A stretch of 34,230 bases of DNA from Pseudomonadota bacterium (GTDB lineage: Bacteria; Pseudomonadota; Gammaproteobacteria; Pseudomonadales; Azotimanducaceae), in assembly GCA_022571865.1 (NCBI GenBank), contig JACZXA010000015.1, forward strand, positions 1 to 34,230, read 5' to 3'. The notes below the pieces were generated by a model. The model was not told where the DNA came from, did no database searches, and saw only the letters and a list, made by a program, of their open reading frames with translations. Below, piece by piece: positions 23,982 through 31,677 of this stretch; position 1 is the stretch's first letter; every line of letters begins with the position of its first letter. The translations under genes and the position numbers were made by a program.

Positions 23982-24739
23982 TCAGGAGGATTTGTCGTAG
24001 TCGTACCCTGGATAGATTTCCGCAAAACAAGTCGGGCACACCGAATGGGAAAATTCGACTTGCGAGTGTTTGCCCATATAGTCTTCAATTCGATGCCAGC
24101 GACCATCGTCAGCTCTGATGTTTTTGCATTTGGCACAGATAGGTAGCAGCCCGCTCAACGTTTCGATTTTTGTGCCGCCCCCTCGAGCTGGGCTCGGTAA
24201 GCATCCTGGCGCAACTGATATTCACCTAAGCGCCTGGCTGACCTCAGCCTGAGGGTGTAGAAAAAGAAACAGAAAATTACCGAAGTGACCCACAAAAGTC
24301 CCTCTCTTGCTATCAATATCGCGATGTCATTGGTCCAGGGCGCGAACATCCAGGACGCGGACAACCTGATGACGGAGGCGAGAATCCAGGGTGTAGTGGT
24401 AAGAAATATCCCGGTACTCATGATCATGATGAATACGCCGAAGCCGCTCATGATGTCCTGAGTCAGAATCAGGAATGCCATGCCATCCGCCTGCAGGATT
24501 CCCAGTTCGACAAACGACAGGTGGTTGGTGTAAGTCGCGGCGTAATCTTTGAACTTGTGAAAAGCGGATAACATGAAGAAAACGATGGTGACAGAGACAG
24601 CCAGCAGGGTTGTTGACAGGCGAATCTCGTCGAGCATCGTCGTGTAATTGATCAAGGCGAACAGCAGGTAGAATAATCCGACCAGCAAGGACCGCGCTGA
24701 TATCAGGTCCCGATGTATTGCATCCAGAGAGGACGACAC
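23982..24739 (-). pseudogene. Frameshifted multi-pass membrane protein with C-terminal CxxC signalling motif
   Basis: From a GTG at 24739 the frame encodes 194 residues with about five or six hydrophobic membrane segments (SARSLLVGLFYLLFALINY, LLAVSVTIVFFMLSAF, MAFLILTQDIMSGFGVFIM, LLWVTSVIFCFFFYTLR). It then has a charged helix ending AQLEGAAQKSKR and TGA at 24155-24157. In the -1 frame, starting at a run of five A bases (about 24167-24171), the reading goes on KIETLSGLLPICAKCKNIRA, then DDGRWHRIEDYMGKHSQVEF and SHSVCPTCFAEIYPG, stopping at 23982. That second part is the well-known tail (LSGLLPICa.CKkIRdd.GyW...E.Y...hS...FSHgiCP.C) of many sensor kinases, cyclases and regulators. A sixth A would restore one protein of about 250 residues. 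It is thus broken by a 1-base deletion, a sequencing error, or a programmed frameshift. The partner signalling domain is not known. Confidence 0.8.
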
Positions 24740-24959
24740 CTGAGCCTGCAGAGCTTTGGGGGATATTGCGATCTCAGCAGGTATGGGTGGAGGTGCCGCC
24801 CTTTACTAAGGTGCTCACGAAATGTCCTTTTTTCAGTATCCCAGGCAGTAAGCATAACTCGACTCGCGAATGAGCAAAACGATGGCTCAGCGCAATGCCT
24901 GTCGTGCTGTCTTTGATTCTGGTTCAATGCGGACTTCGTTTCCGGCTGATAGGTGTAAC

Positions 24960-25835
24960 GTGAGCGAAAGAAGTTATTGCAGCGAGTTGGCAATCGACCA
25001 GCCGATGTGGGGTACCGCGGAAGAGGTGGATGTCTGGTTGCTGCTCGAGTACAAACCGAGTTGGAACGCCAAGGCCGTAACCGATAACACCTTGGACGAT
25101 GCGAGCAAGAAATGGCTCGAACAGACCATCACAACCGTCATGGCGAAGGGTTTGAAAATTCGCGTGCAGTTCATGCGGCAACCCGATATAGATGGGGATA
25201 CCACCTGCCTCATGGTCGCGTTTGAGGATCGGCTGTGGGCATACCGCGGCGTGGGCTACGAGTTCCTCCAGGAAGTGGATGTCGCAGCGGCGCTTGACGA
25301 GCCTGGGCAAGTCGATCTGGTTGCCGAGCCGCAATATTTTGTGTGCACCAATGGCCAGCGGGATCTCTGTTGCGCCCGGTTTGGGCTTCCGGCATATGAG
25401 CGGTTGCGCGAACGGGTGGGTTCCCGGGTATGGCAGACGTCACATCTGGGCGGACACCGGTTTGCGCCCAATGTGCTTGCCCTTCCCCAGGGCGTACTTT
25501 ACGGACGGGTTATACCGGAAGAGGTCGATTCTTTTATTGCCGAGGTGGACGGTGGCGGCCTTTCCTTTTCGCATCTGCGTGGTCGTTCGCGTTATCCCCA
25601 ACTGGTTCAGGCAGCCGAAGCTATCGCAGCGCAACCGCTGCTGAAACTCCTGCACGTGGACGAACTCCAGCGTATGGGCGATGAAGTAAGTCACGCGTCA
25701 GTTACCTTCGCGAGCCCCAACGAGACTGTGCAGGTTTCTGTGCAGATGAGTGTTGAGCCCGTTGACGTTTTAACAAGTTGCTCAGCTGATGAGTTGAAAC
25801 CCGTGTACTCGTTTCAAAAAGGTTACGCAAACTGA
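24960..25835 (+). CDS. Sucrase/ferredoxin-like family protein
   Basis: The protein of about 290 residues matches the sucraseferredoxin-like (Suc_Fer-like) family of thioredoxin-fold proteins. Visible motifs are an early CSELAIDQPMWGTAEEVDVW block and LLLEYKPSWNAKAV. The presumed iron-sulfur or redox motif is FVCTNGQRDLCCARFGLP, followed by SHLGGHRFAPNVLALPQGVL and YGRVIP. I chose GTG 24960 (weak AGGTG before it) because family proteins begin shortly before the first Cys; an ATG at 24870 would add 30 residues without family character. The N-terminal half is diverged, and the C-terminal half ends in a strand-rich extra segment. Function is not established beyond predicted [2Fe-2S]-type redox. 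A terminator-like hairpin follows the stop. It is divergent from the membrane protein gene, sharing about 220 bases of intergenic sequence. Confidence 0.82.
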   Translation: MSERSYCSELAIDQPMWGTAEEVDVWLLLEYKPSWNAKAVTDNTLDDASKKWLEQTITTVMAKGLKIRVQFMRQPDIDGDTTCLMVAFEDRLWAYRGVGYEFLQEVDVAAALDEPGQVDLVAEPQYFVCTNGQRDLCCARFGLPAYERLRERVGSRVWQTSHLGGHRFAPNVLALPQGVLYGRVIPEEVDSFIAEVDGGGLSFSHLRGRSRYPQLVQAAEAIAAQPLLKLLHVDELQRMGDEVSHASVTFASPNETVQVSVQMSVEPVDVLTSCSADELKPVYSFQKGYAN

Positions 25836-25857
25836 CTTAACACCCTGGCGATATACG

Positions 25858-25883
25858 TTTGGGGGTATGGATACATCCCCAAA
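25858..25883 (+). terminator. Terminator-like hairpin after the sucrase/ferredoxin-like gene
   Basis: TTTGGGG (25858-25864) pairs with CCCCAAA (25877-25883), and GTAT pairs with ATAC inside, with a two-base bulge. It begins 22 bases after the stop codon. Only a few T residues follow, so it may be a weak intrinsic terminator or mRNA-stabilising stem. Confidence 0.5.
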
Positions 25884-26030
25884 TAACTAATATTCATAGC
25901 GAGGGCTCAACCATCCTCACTGCAAAGCGGACATGGAGTTGTGCACTGCACGAGGCCCACAGCGGCTATTCGGTCATTTGACGCGCTCCCCTGGAACTGA
26001 GATTCTCGCTTCGCGTTAAGGGAGCTTCCA

Positions 26031-28073
26031 TTGGAAAAACCTTTTCCAGCCTACAAGGGTGATGAACCCTATGTCTTTGTGTGTTACTCGCACGAGGACA
26101 GCGAGGTGGTATATCTCGAGCTGGAGTGGCTGCATCGACAAGGCGTCAACATCTGGTACGACGAGGGAATCTCGGCTGGCCGAATCTGGCGCAAAGAAAT
26201 AGCCGAAGCCATCCAGGGTGCTTCCAAGTTCCTATACTACATTTCCAAAGCTGCACTCGCGTCGGATCATTGTAATCGCGAAGTCGATTACGCATTAGAC
26301 AAAGCGTTCGAAGTTGTGCCGGTCTTTTTGGAAGAGATTCAACTCACTCCTGAGCTGGATCTCGCGCTCAATCGGGTGCAAGCACTACACCGTAAAGTTG
26401 ACTCAAGTTATCAACAGCATTTGCTGGATGCGGTTGGGGGTGCCATCGCGGTGGAATTGCAACCCGTGGATCGCTCGGAACCCACCACTCGTTTTGGCGG
26501 CCGTAAACTTGGTTTCATCGCTTCTGGTGTGCTTGCGTTCGCATTGGTTCCGTTTGCAGTGGATAGGTATCTTTTACTTTCGGATACGCCTCCGGCGGCC
26601 GATTCTGCAGAAGAGATCGTCGTTAGTAATGCGCAACAGTCAATCGCCGTGCTGTCGTTCGTCAACATGAGTGATGATCCTGCCAACGAATACTTCTCGG
26701 ATGGTCTGTCTGAAGAAATTATGATCCTGTTGGCAAAGATTTCAGGACTCAAGGTGATCGGTCGAACTTCCTCTTTTGCTTTCAAAGGAAAGAAAGAAGA
26801 TTTACGCGTCATCGGAAAGACGCTTGGAGTGAAGACTGTGCTCGAAGGCTCGGTAAGCAGATCGGGAAACCAGGTACGAATCATTGCGCGATTGGTCGAT
26901 GTCGTAGACGGAGCGCAGATCTGGTCCGGAACCTACGAGCAGACGATGACCGATATTTTCAGCGTTCAGGATGAAGTCGCAACAGCCATCATTGATGCAC
27001 TGCAGATACACGTTGCCAGCACCCCTACCCGCGGGCAACCGACCGAAAACTTCGACGCTTATGCGCTGTTTCTCAAAGCGAGGGGGGCAGCCAACCTGCT
27101 GGATTTTCGGACTGCCGAAGCGCTCGCAAAGGAAACCACTCAGCTCGACCCGCACTTCGCGGAAGCCTATGAATTGCTGGCCTTCACCTACTGGCAGATG
27201 GCGGGAATAGAAATTCATCCAGCCGAAGCACAAGTACTCGCAGGTGAAGCATCTGCAAGAGCATTGGCTATCGATCCCGATCTGACTTACGCAGAAGCTC
27301 TAAATAAGGCAGCAACCTTTGGACCAAAACTGCGCTTAAGAAAAATTCAGGCGTTCGAGCAGGCTGCGCGAGAACAGCCGAACAATCTCCAGGTTATGGA
27401 CGCTTTGATTATTCTTCTTTCCGAACATGGTTACCTCGAAGAAGCCCTTCGTCTAGCTGAGCGGTATGTTGAACTTGACCCTTTGTCGTTGCTTGCGAAT
27501 TTTCATTTATCAACCATGTTGTACGCGGTTGGACGCACGAATGAAGCAATTACCGCGCTAGAATTCACGGAACAGATGAATCTCGATCCTAACTTTTGGC
27601 AATGGACACTGGTAGGTATAAACCTGGTGGAGGGTCACAATGATGAAGCCATCGCCTACTTCGAACCCTGGTTAGAGAAAAACAACTATCCCAATCCGAA
27701 CTGGTTCAGGGACTTGGTGACTGCGGCCCAGGATGCTGAATCTGGACAGCTGTACCTCGATAAACATATCCCGCAAATCATAGCCGCAATGCCGGAGGAT
27801 GAACTCGACTGGAAATATGGATTGACAGTTTCATATTTGTATCTCGGATTCCTTGACCGTTTTTTCGAACTGATTTATGACACCGGACCAACAGATGCGA
27901 CTTGGGGAGGAGGTCTTTATATGGAGATAGGGACCATTTTCCGGCGACAAGGTTTCACTGCACATCCAGACTATCTCAAAGTCGCAGGCTTACTCGGCAT
28001 TGTCGACACCTGGGAGGAGCGCGGGCCACCGGACTTCTGCGATAAACTCGAAGGCCAGTGGGTCTGTGAATAA
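26031..28073 (+). CDS. TIR domain - transmembrane - TolB-like - TPR protein
   Basis: A 680-residue multidomain protein. Residues about 11-140 form a TIR domain: YVFVCYSHEDSEVVYLELEW, GVNIWYDEGISAG, and SDHCNREVDYAL with Glu84 at the place of the NADase catalytic glutamate. A single membrane segment follows (GFIASGVLAFALVPFAV, about 161-180). Residues about 203-330 are the TolB-like/FlgO-type domain seen after adenylate-cyclase or winged-helix domains in proteobacteria (SIAVLSFVNMSDDPANEYFS, KVIGRTSSFAFKGKKEDLRV, TVLEGSVSRSGNQVRIIARL). The remainder is TPR-like helices. Translation starts at TTG with a strong AAGGGAG site 7-8 bases before it; no ATG is near. The TIR domain should be cytoplasmic and the rest periplasmic. 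It stands alone, flanked by unrelated genes. It could be a sensor or NAD-cleaving effector; this is inference. Confidence 0.9.
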   Translation: MEKPFPAYKGDEPYVFVCYSHEDSEVVYLELEWLHRQGVNIWYDEGISAGRIWRKEIAEAIQGASKFLYYISKAALASDHCNREVDYALDKAFEVVPVFLEEIQLTPELDLALNRVQALHRKVDSSYQQHLLDAVGGAIAVELQPVDRSEPTTRFGGRKLGFIASGVLAFALVPFAVDRYLLLSDTPPAADSAEEIVVSNAQQSIAVLSFVNMSDDPANEYFSDGLSEEIMILLAKISGLKVIGRTSSFAFKGKKEDLRVIGKTLGVKTVLEGSVSRSGNQVRIIARLVDVVDGAQIWSGTYEQTMTDIFSVQDEVATAIIDALQIHVASTPTRGQPTENFDAYALFLKARGAANLLDFRTAEALAKETTQLDPHFAEAYELLAFTYWQMAGIEIHPAEAQVLAGEASARALAIDPDLTYAEALNKAATFGPKLRLRKIQAFEQAAREQPNNLQVMDALIILLSEHGYLEEALRLAERYVELDPLSLLANFHLSTMLYAVGRTNEAITALEFTEQMNLDPNFWQWTLVGINLVEGHNDEAIAYFEPWLEKNNYPNPNWFRDLVTAAQDAESGQLYLDKHIPQIIAAMPEDELDWKYGLTVSYLYLGFLDRFFELIYDTGPTDATWGGGLYMEIGTIFRRQGFTAHPDYLKVAGLLGIVDTWEERGPPDFCDKLEGQWVCE

Positions 28074-28308
28074 CAGCAATAAATGTCGTTTGCGGCTGGG
28101 TGATGATTCAGCCCGTTCCCTCAACGCAGATTATGATGCGTCGAATTGAATTTCCCAGTTGAAAATGCCAATGAAATCTACTCGATAGAAAAGACCTGTA
28201 ACTAAGGGTACGAGTGAATCTGATGACGATTCCACCGTGGACTGCCTGCCTTGAAGGGTTGTGGATTCCGAAAATGACTTCTCGAGGATCTATCCATACC
28301 CATGGTAT

Positions 28309-29079
28309 TTATTCACAGATAAAATCCACCACCACACGATCGAAGTCGCCAGGTGTTTCCATGTTGACCCCATGCCCGGCGGAAAGCTCTGCTACGTTCA
28401 GATTTGGCATGTTTGCCTGCAGAAATTCGCGGTGTGGCTGGAAGCGTTTTTCCCGAGTTCCGCATACCAATAACGCGGGTTTCGAGTTCCCCGCCAGCTC
28501 GTAGCGAACGGAGACTTCCGGCGTCGTATAACGCAACGTGTTGGCGATGCCGAGTGGTTGGAGTAGCTCGGCGTCAGTCATGAGCGCTGCGTAAACTGGC
28601 TCTGGGAGCCTGCGCGCATGTCGTGGATGGACGGCGATGCGGCGCATTGCCCTTTGCCCGCCAGACAAGATGTTTGCGGCAGCCTGCACACTGTTCTTGC
28701 GCCAGACATCCGACTGCTTTTTGGCAGCGAGGGCAGAAATCGAGTTGGTAAAAAGGTGTCTTGTGATGCGGTCAGGGTGGGTCATGGCATAGCGAATAGT
28801 CAGCCCGGCACCCAGCGAATATCCGAGTAGATTCCATTTTTTTGCGCCGAGCTCGATGCGGATTCGTTCGAACTGTTCCAGGTAGTGTTGAGGCGTATAA
28901 CACGCCGGATCTTCCGGGCTTGGCGAACGACCATGACCCCACAACTCGACCGTTACCGGCTGGCATACCTCGCTGAGCGCGGCAAGATTCAGCATCCACT
29001 GTGCCTGGCTCGTCAAGAAGCCGTGCACTAGAAGCAGATAAGCTCCCTCACCGGGGTGCAGTTGCCAATGTAGCCGCAT
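28309..29079 (-). CDS. Alpha/beta hydrolase
   Basis: A 256-residue alpha/beta hydrolase with oxyanion motif LLLVHGFLTSQAQW, GHGRS after strand 4, nucleophile elbow GYSLGAG, and catalytic His in SAGHGVNMETP. The acid position is in LVCGTREKRF, where Glu or Arg replaces the common Asp. It resembles MhpC/BioH-type carboxyl esterases; substrate unknown. No signal peptide is present. Its start overlaps the stop of the dienelactone-hydrolase-like gene by one base (TGATG), so the two are co-translated. The stop lies next to an AT-rich 235-bp region that separates it from the convergent TIR gene; that region holds no recognisable gene. Confidence 0.88.
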   Translation of the reverse strand: MRLHWQLHPGEGAYLLLVHGFLTSQAQWMLNLAALSEVCQPVTVELWGHGRSPSPEDPACYTPQHYLEQFERIRIELGAKKWNLLGYSLGAGLTIRYAMTHPDRITRHLFTNSISALAAKKQSDVWRKNSVQAAANILSGGQRAMRRIAVHPRHARRLPEPVYAALMTDAELLQPLGIANTLRYTTPEVSVRYELAGNSKPALLVCGTREKRFQPHREFLQANMPNLNVAELSAGHGVNMETPGDFDRVVVDFICE

Positions 29080-29909
29080 CAGCCGCCTAGCGTGCGGCCG
29101 AGGTAAGCCTTCAGTCGCCGCCAGGCGTCGAGCGCCGGACCCGTGTTGATTTCCGGATTGCGATCAACGTGCAACCAGAACCCGTGGCTGATCTCATCAT
29201 AGATATGCACGTCGTTTTCGATGCCCGCATTGCGCAGGGTTTCGACGAAGGCGTTGACGGATTCCACGGGAATACCGCTGTCGTTGCGCGCGAATGTGCC
29301 GTAGACCTCGTGATTGATTCGACTCATTTGTTCCGGGTCACCCAACAAACGGCCGTAGAAGATTGCGGTCGCATCGTGATGTTCGCCACCGAGTGCAAAA
29401 GACAACGCAACGCCGCCCCCGTAGCACCAGCCGATGGCTGCAATTTTCCCCGAGGTGTCGCTGCGTTCGCGCAAATAGCTGGCCGCCGCATTCAGGTTGG
29501 CGATGATGGCTTCCGGGTTTGCCAGCGTTTCTCGTACCAGCGCCATATTCTCCTGGGGGTTCGCGCCGGTACGGCCACTATACAAATCCGCCGCGAGCGC
29601 AACGTACCCTTCCGCCGCGAACGCATCCGCCGTTTCCTTGACGCGCTGCACCAGTCCGTTCCATTCATGAATGAGTATCACCGCGCCATGAGGTCCTTCG
29701 CCGTCGGGAACGGCAAGATAACCCTGCACCTGGTCGTCTGCGGAAAAATAACCCAGCATTTGCCCTGAGAGTTCAGGTGCTTCTCCGACAATGGCTGGAG
29801 GCAGCGCATCGTCGGCCGTCGCGCTCAATGTCATCTCGGCGTTAGCCGTCACAGCGACGAAGGCGAATAACAGGAATGGTAGAGATAGGTTCAGGCGATC
29901 GATCTTCAT
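29079..29909 (-). CDS. Exported dienelactone-hydrolase-family protein
   Basis: The 276-residue protein begins with a signal peptide (MKIDRLNLSLPFLLFAFVAV ending near ANAE), so it is periplasmic or secreted. The mature part is a dienelactone-hydrolase fold: GYLAVPDGEGPHGAVILIHE, DLYSGRTGANPQ, the nucleophile motif IGWCYGGGVALSF with Cys, the acid loop FARNDSGIPVE and HGFWLHVDR for the His. The triad Cys-Asp-His is thus complete. ATG 29909 is chosen because AAAGGGG lies seven bases upstream; an in-frame TTG at 29927 includes that site and is unlikely to be used. It is the first gene of a two-gene operon with an alpha/beta hydrolase. Members of this family cleave lactones or esters; the substrate here is unknown. 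Confidence 0.88.
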   Translation of the reverse strand: MKIDRLNLSLPFLLFAFVAVTANAEMTLSATADDALPPAIVGEAPELSGQMLGYFSADDQVQGYLAVPDGEGPHGAVILIHEWNGLVQRVKETADAFAAEGYVALAADLYSGRTGANPQENMALVRETLANPEAIIANLNAAASYLRERSDTSGKIAAIGWCYGGGVALSFALGGEHHDATAIFYGRLLGDPEQMSRINHEVYGTFARNDSGIPVESVNAFVETLRNAGIENDVHIYDEISHGFWLHVDRNPEINTGPALDAWRRLKAYLGRTLGG

Positions 29910-30015
29910 GGAGATTTCCCCTTTCAACTTCCCTCACTATGCCGCATTTGCATAGTTTTTTCGCGCGGTCAGCGAGTTGTCGTCCCGAATTTCCGGCTCT
30001 CGGAATTTTGCCAGG

Positions 30016-31095
30016 CTACGGCATATGTATGCCAAGCCGCTGTGCTGTGGCGGCACAGAACTCCAGCGTAGATGCTGTGCCGTTCTGGTCCGGCGTCAGA
30101 TGTTTGCCCTCTGCGTAAACGCTCGCAACCGCTCCCTGAAGGCGAGCGGCAGCGTCGCCGAAGCCGAGGTACTCGAGCATCATGCAGGCGGACAACAGCG
30201 TTGCGGTCGGGTTGATGATCCCTTGGCCTGCGATGTCAGGGGCGGTGCCGTGGGCGGGCTCGAAGTATGCGTAATCCTCTCCGTAACATCCGCTGGCCGC
30301 CAAACCGAGGCTACCGACCAGGCCGGCTGCGCCATCGGAGAGGATATCGCCGTATAGATTCGGCATGACGATCACGTCGAAATGTTGCGGTTGGATGATC
30401 ATCCGGCAAGCGAAGTCATCCACGATAAAAGTCTCAAAGTCGATATCGGGGTATTGGCTGGCAATCTCCCGGGCAATTTCGAGGAAGTAGCCGTCTGTGG
30501 CCGGTAACATGTTGTGTTTCTGGGTGCTGGTCACCCGCTTTTGACCACCACGGGTGCGTGCGAGTTCAAAAGCAAAGCGGATCACCCGCTCACTTCCCTG
30601 GCGGGTGATGACTTTTATCGCATACCGGCCTTCACCGAGTTCGTGTATCGGCTTGCGGATGGTCCTGCCAACCAGGTTGAGAGGGGTGAGGTCTGCCAGG
30701 GGGCCTTCAACGCCGACGTACAGGTCTTCGAGATTTTCCCGGACGATCACGAAGTCGATGCCTTCGGGGTGGGCGAGCGGGCTCGAACAACCCGGCAGGT
30801 GCAGGCACGGCCGCACGTTGGCGAAAGTCTGTTTTCCCCAGCGTAGATAGAAAAGTGAGGCGCCTGAACTGCCACTGCTGGAACCGAAAAGCGTCGTATC
30901 TGCTTCGTCGATCATGACCCGGCTGACGTCCGGAAACGACTTGCCGGTCTCGGCTTTGGCAGCTTCTCCCACCGCAGGATATGTCCAGTTGATCCCGAGA
31001 TTCATTTGATCGATCAATTCCACGGCAGGCTGGATCACTTCGGGTGAGGCATCATCGCCCTCGATGACGGCCACGGTTTTGCTGGTTTCACTCAT
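30016..31095 (-). CDS. Isocitrate/isopropylmalate-type NAD(P)-dependent dehydrogenase
   Basis: A 359-residue beta-decarboxylating dehydrogenase of the IDH/IPMDH family. It shows VIEGDDASPEVIQPAVELID, LFGSSSGSSGASLFYLRWGK, the substrate arginine region FANVRPCLHLPGCSS, DFVIVRENLEDLYVGVEG, and KRVTSTQKHNMLPATDGYF with the active Lys. Asp ligands are in FETFIVDDFACRMI and MPNLYGDILSDGAAGLVGS, and the cofactor loop is EPAHGTAPDIAGQ. VRENxEDLY is more like NAD-isocitrate dehydrogenase than isopropylmalate dehydrogenase, but homoisocitrate, tartrate or methylmalate enzymes share the fold. A GGGGGAG ribosome-binding site precedes the ATG. It is divergent from the asparaginase-like gene with only 71 bases between the starts, and ends about 106 bases before the dienelactone-hydrolase start on the same strand. 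Confidence 0.9.
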   Translation of the reverse strand: MSETSKTVAVIEGDDASPEVIQPAVELIDQMNLGINWTYPAVGEAAKAETGKSFPDVSRVMIDEADTTLFGSSSGSSGASLFYLRWGKQTFANVRPCLHLPGCSSPLAHPEGIDFVIVRENLEDLYVGVEGPLADLTPLNLVGRTIRKPIHELGEGRYAIKVITRQGSERVIRFAFELARTRGGQKRVTSTQKHNMLPATDGYFLEIAREIASQYPDIDFETFIVDDFACRMIIQPQHFDVIVMPNLYGDILSDGAAGLVGSLGLAASGCYGEDYAYFEPAHGTAPDIAGQGIINPTATLLSACMMLEYLGFGDAAARLQGAVASVYAEGKHLTPDQNGTASTLEFCAATAQRLGIHMP

Positions 31096-31166
31096 GGTGG
31101 ATCTCCCCCTTCGGCTGTCGATACGAGTACTCTAATGACATCGTCGCACCGATTCGAGGAGGCGCT

Positions 31167-31652
31167 TTGGAACCCATCCTGGTAATTACCACGGGCGGCA
31201 CCATCGACAAGGTCTATTTTGACGCGAATAGCGATTTCGAAGTAGGCGATTCGGTGGTGGGCGATCTGTTGCGCCAGGCCAATGTGAACCAGCCGTTCGA
31301 GGTGCTCGGTGTGCTCAGAAAGGACAGTCTGGAGTTCACGGATGAGGATCGGGGTCTGGTCAGGGACGCCGCGGCTGCAAGGCCTGAAACACGTATCGTG
31401 GTTACCCACGGCACGGACACCATGACCGAAACCGCAAAAACACTGACCGCACTTGAAGGCAAAACCATCGTGCTCACCGGCTCTCTCGCCCCCGCTCGTT
31501 TCGCACAGACCGATGCCACCTTTAATGTGGGCATGGCATTTGCCGCTGTTCAGACGCTCGCGGCTGGTGTCTACATCGTCATGAACGGCCAGGTTTTCGA
31601 AGCAGACCGGGTGAAAAAGGATCGAAGCAAAAACGTGTTCGTTCGATGTTAA
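31167..31652 (+). CDS. Asparaginase-domain protein, half-length
   Basis: The 161-residue protein carries only the N-terminal catalytic domain of the L-asparaginase family: ILVITTGGTIDKVYFD with the nucleophile Thr, VLRKDSLEFTDEDRG, and IVVTHGTDTMTETAKTL with the second Thr-Asp, followed by KTIVLTGSLAPARFAQTDA. Full-length enzymes are about 330 residues with a C-terminal domain that helps to form the site in the tetramer; this one ends cleanly at a stop. Small asparaginase-domain proteins of this size are known, so it is likely intact. Translation starts at TTG with a strong GAGGAGG site. The next gene, a D-aminoacylase-like amidohydrolase, follows after 25 bases, so both probably act on amides. 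Confidence 0.85.
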   Translation: MEPILVITTGGTIDKVYFDANSDFEVGDSVVGDLLRQANVNQPFEVLGVLRKDSLEFTDEDRGLVRDAAAARPETRIVVTHGTDTMTETAKTLTALEGKTIVLTGSLAPARFAQTDATFNVGMAFAAVQTLAAGVYIVMNGQVFEADRVKKDRSKNVFVRC

Positions 31653-31677
31653 ACTCAATCCCTGAGGGAGAAACACC

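Noticed and set aside
28214-28504. Short plus-strand frame between the TIR gene and the alpha/beta hydrolase
   Set aside because: Overlaps the hydrolase gene in antisense, no ribosome-binding site or family pattern.
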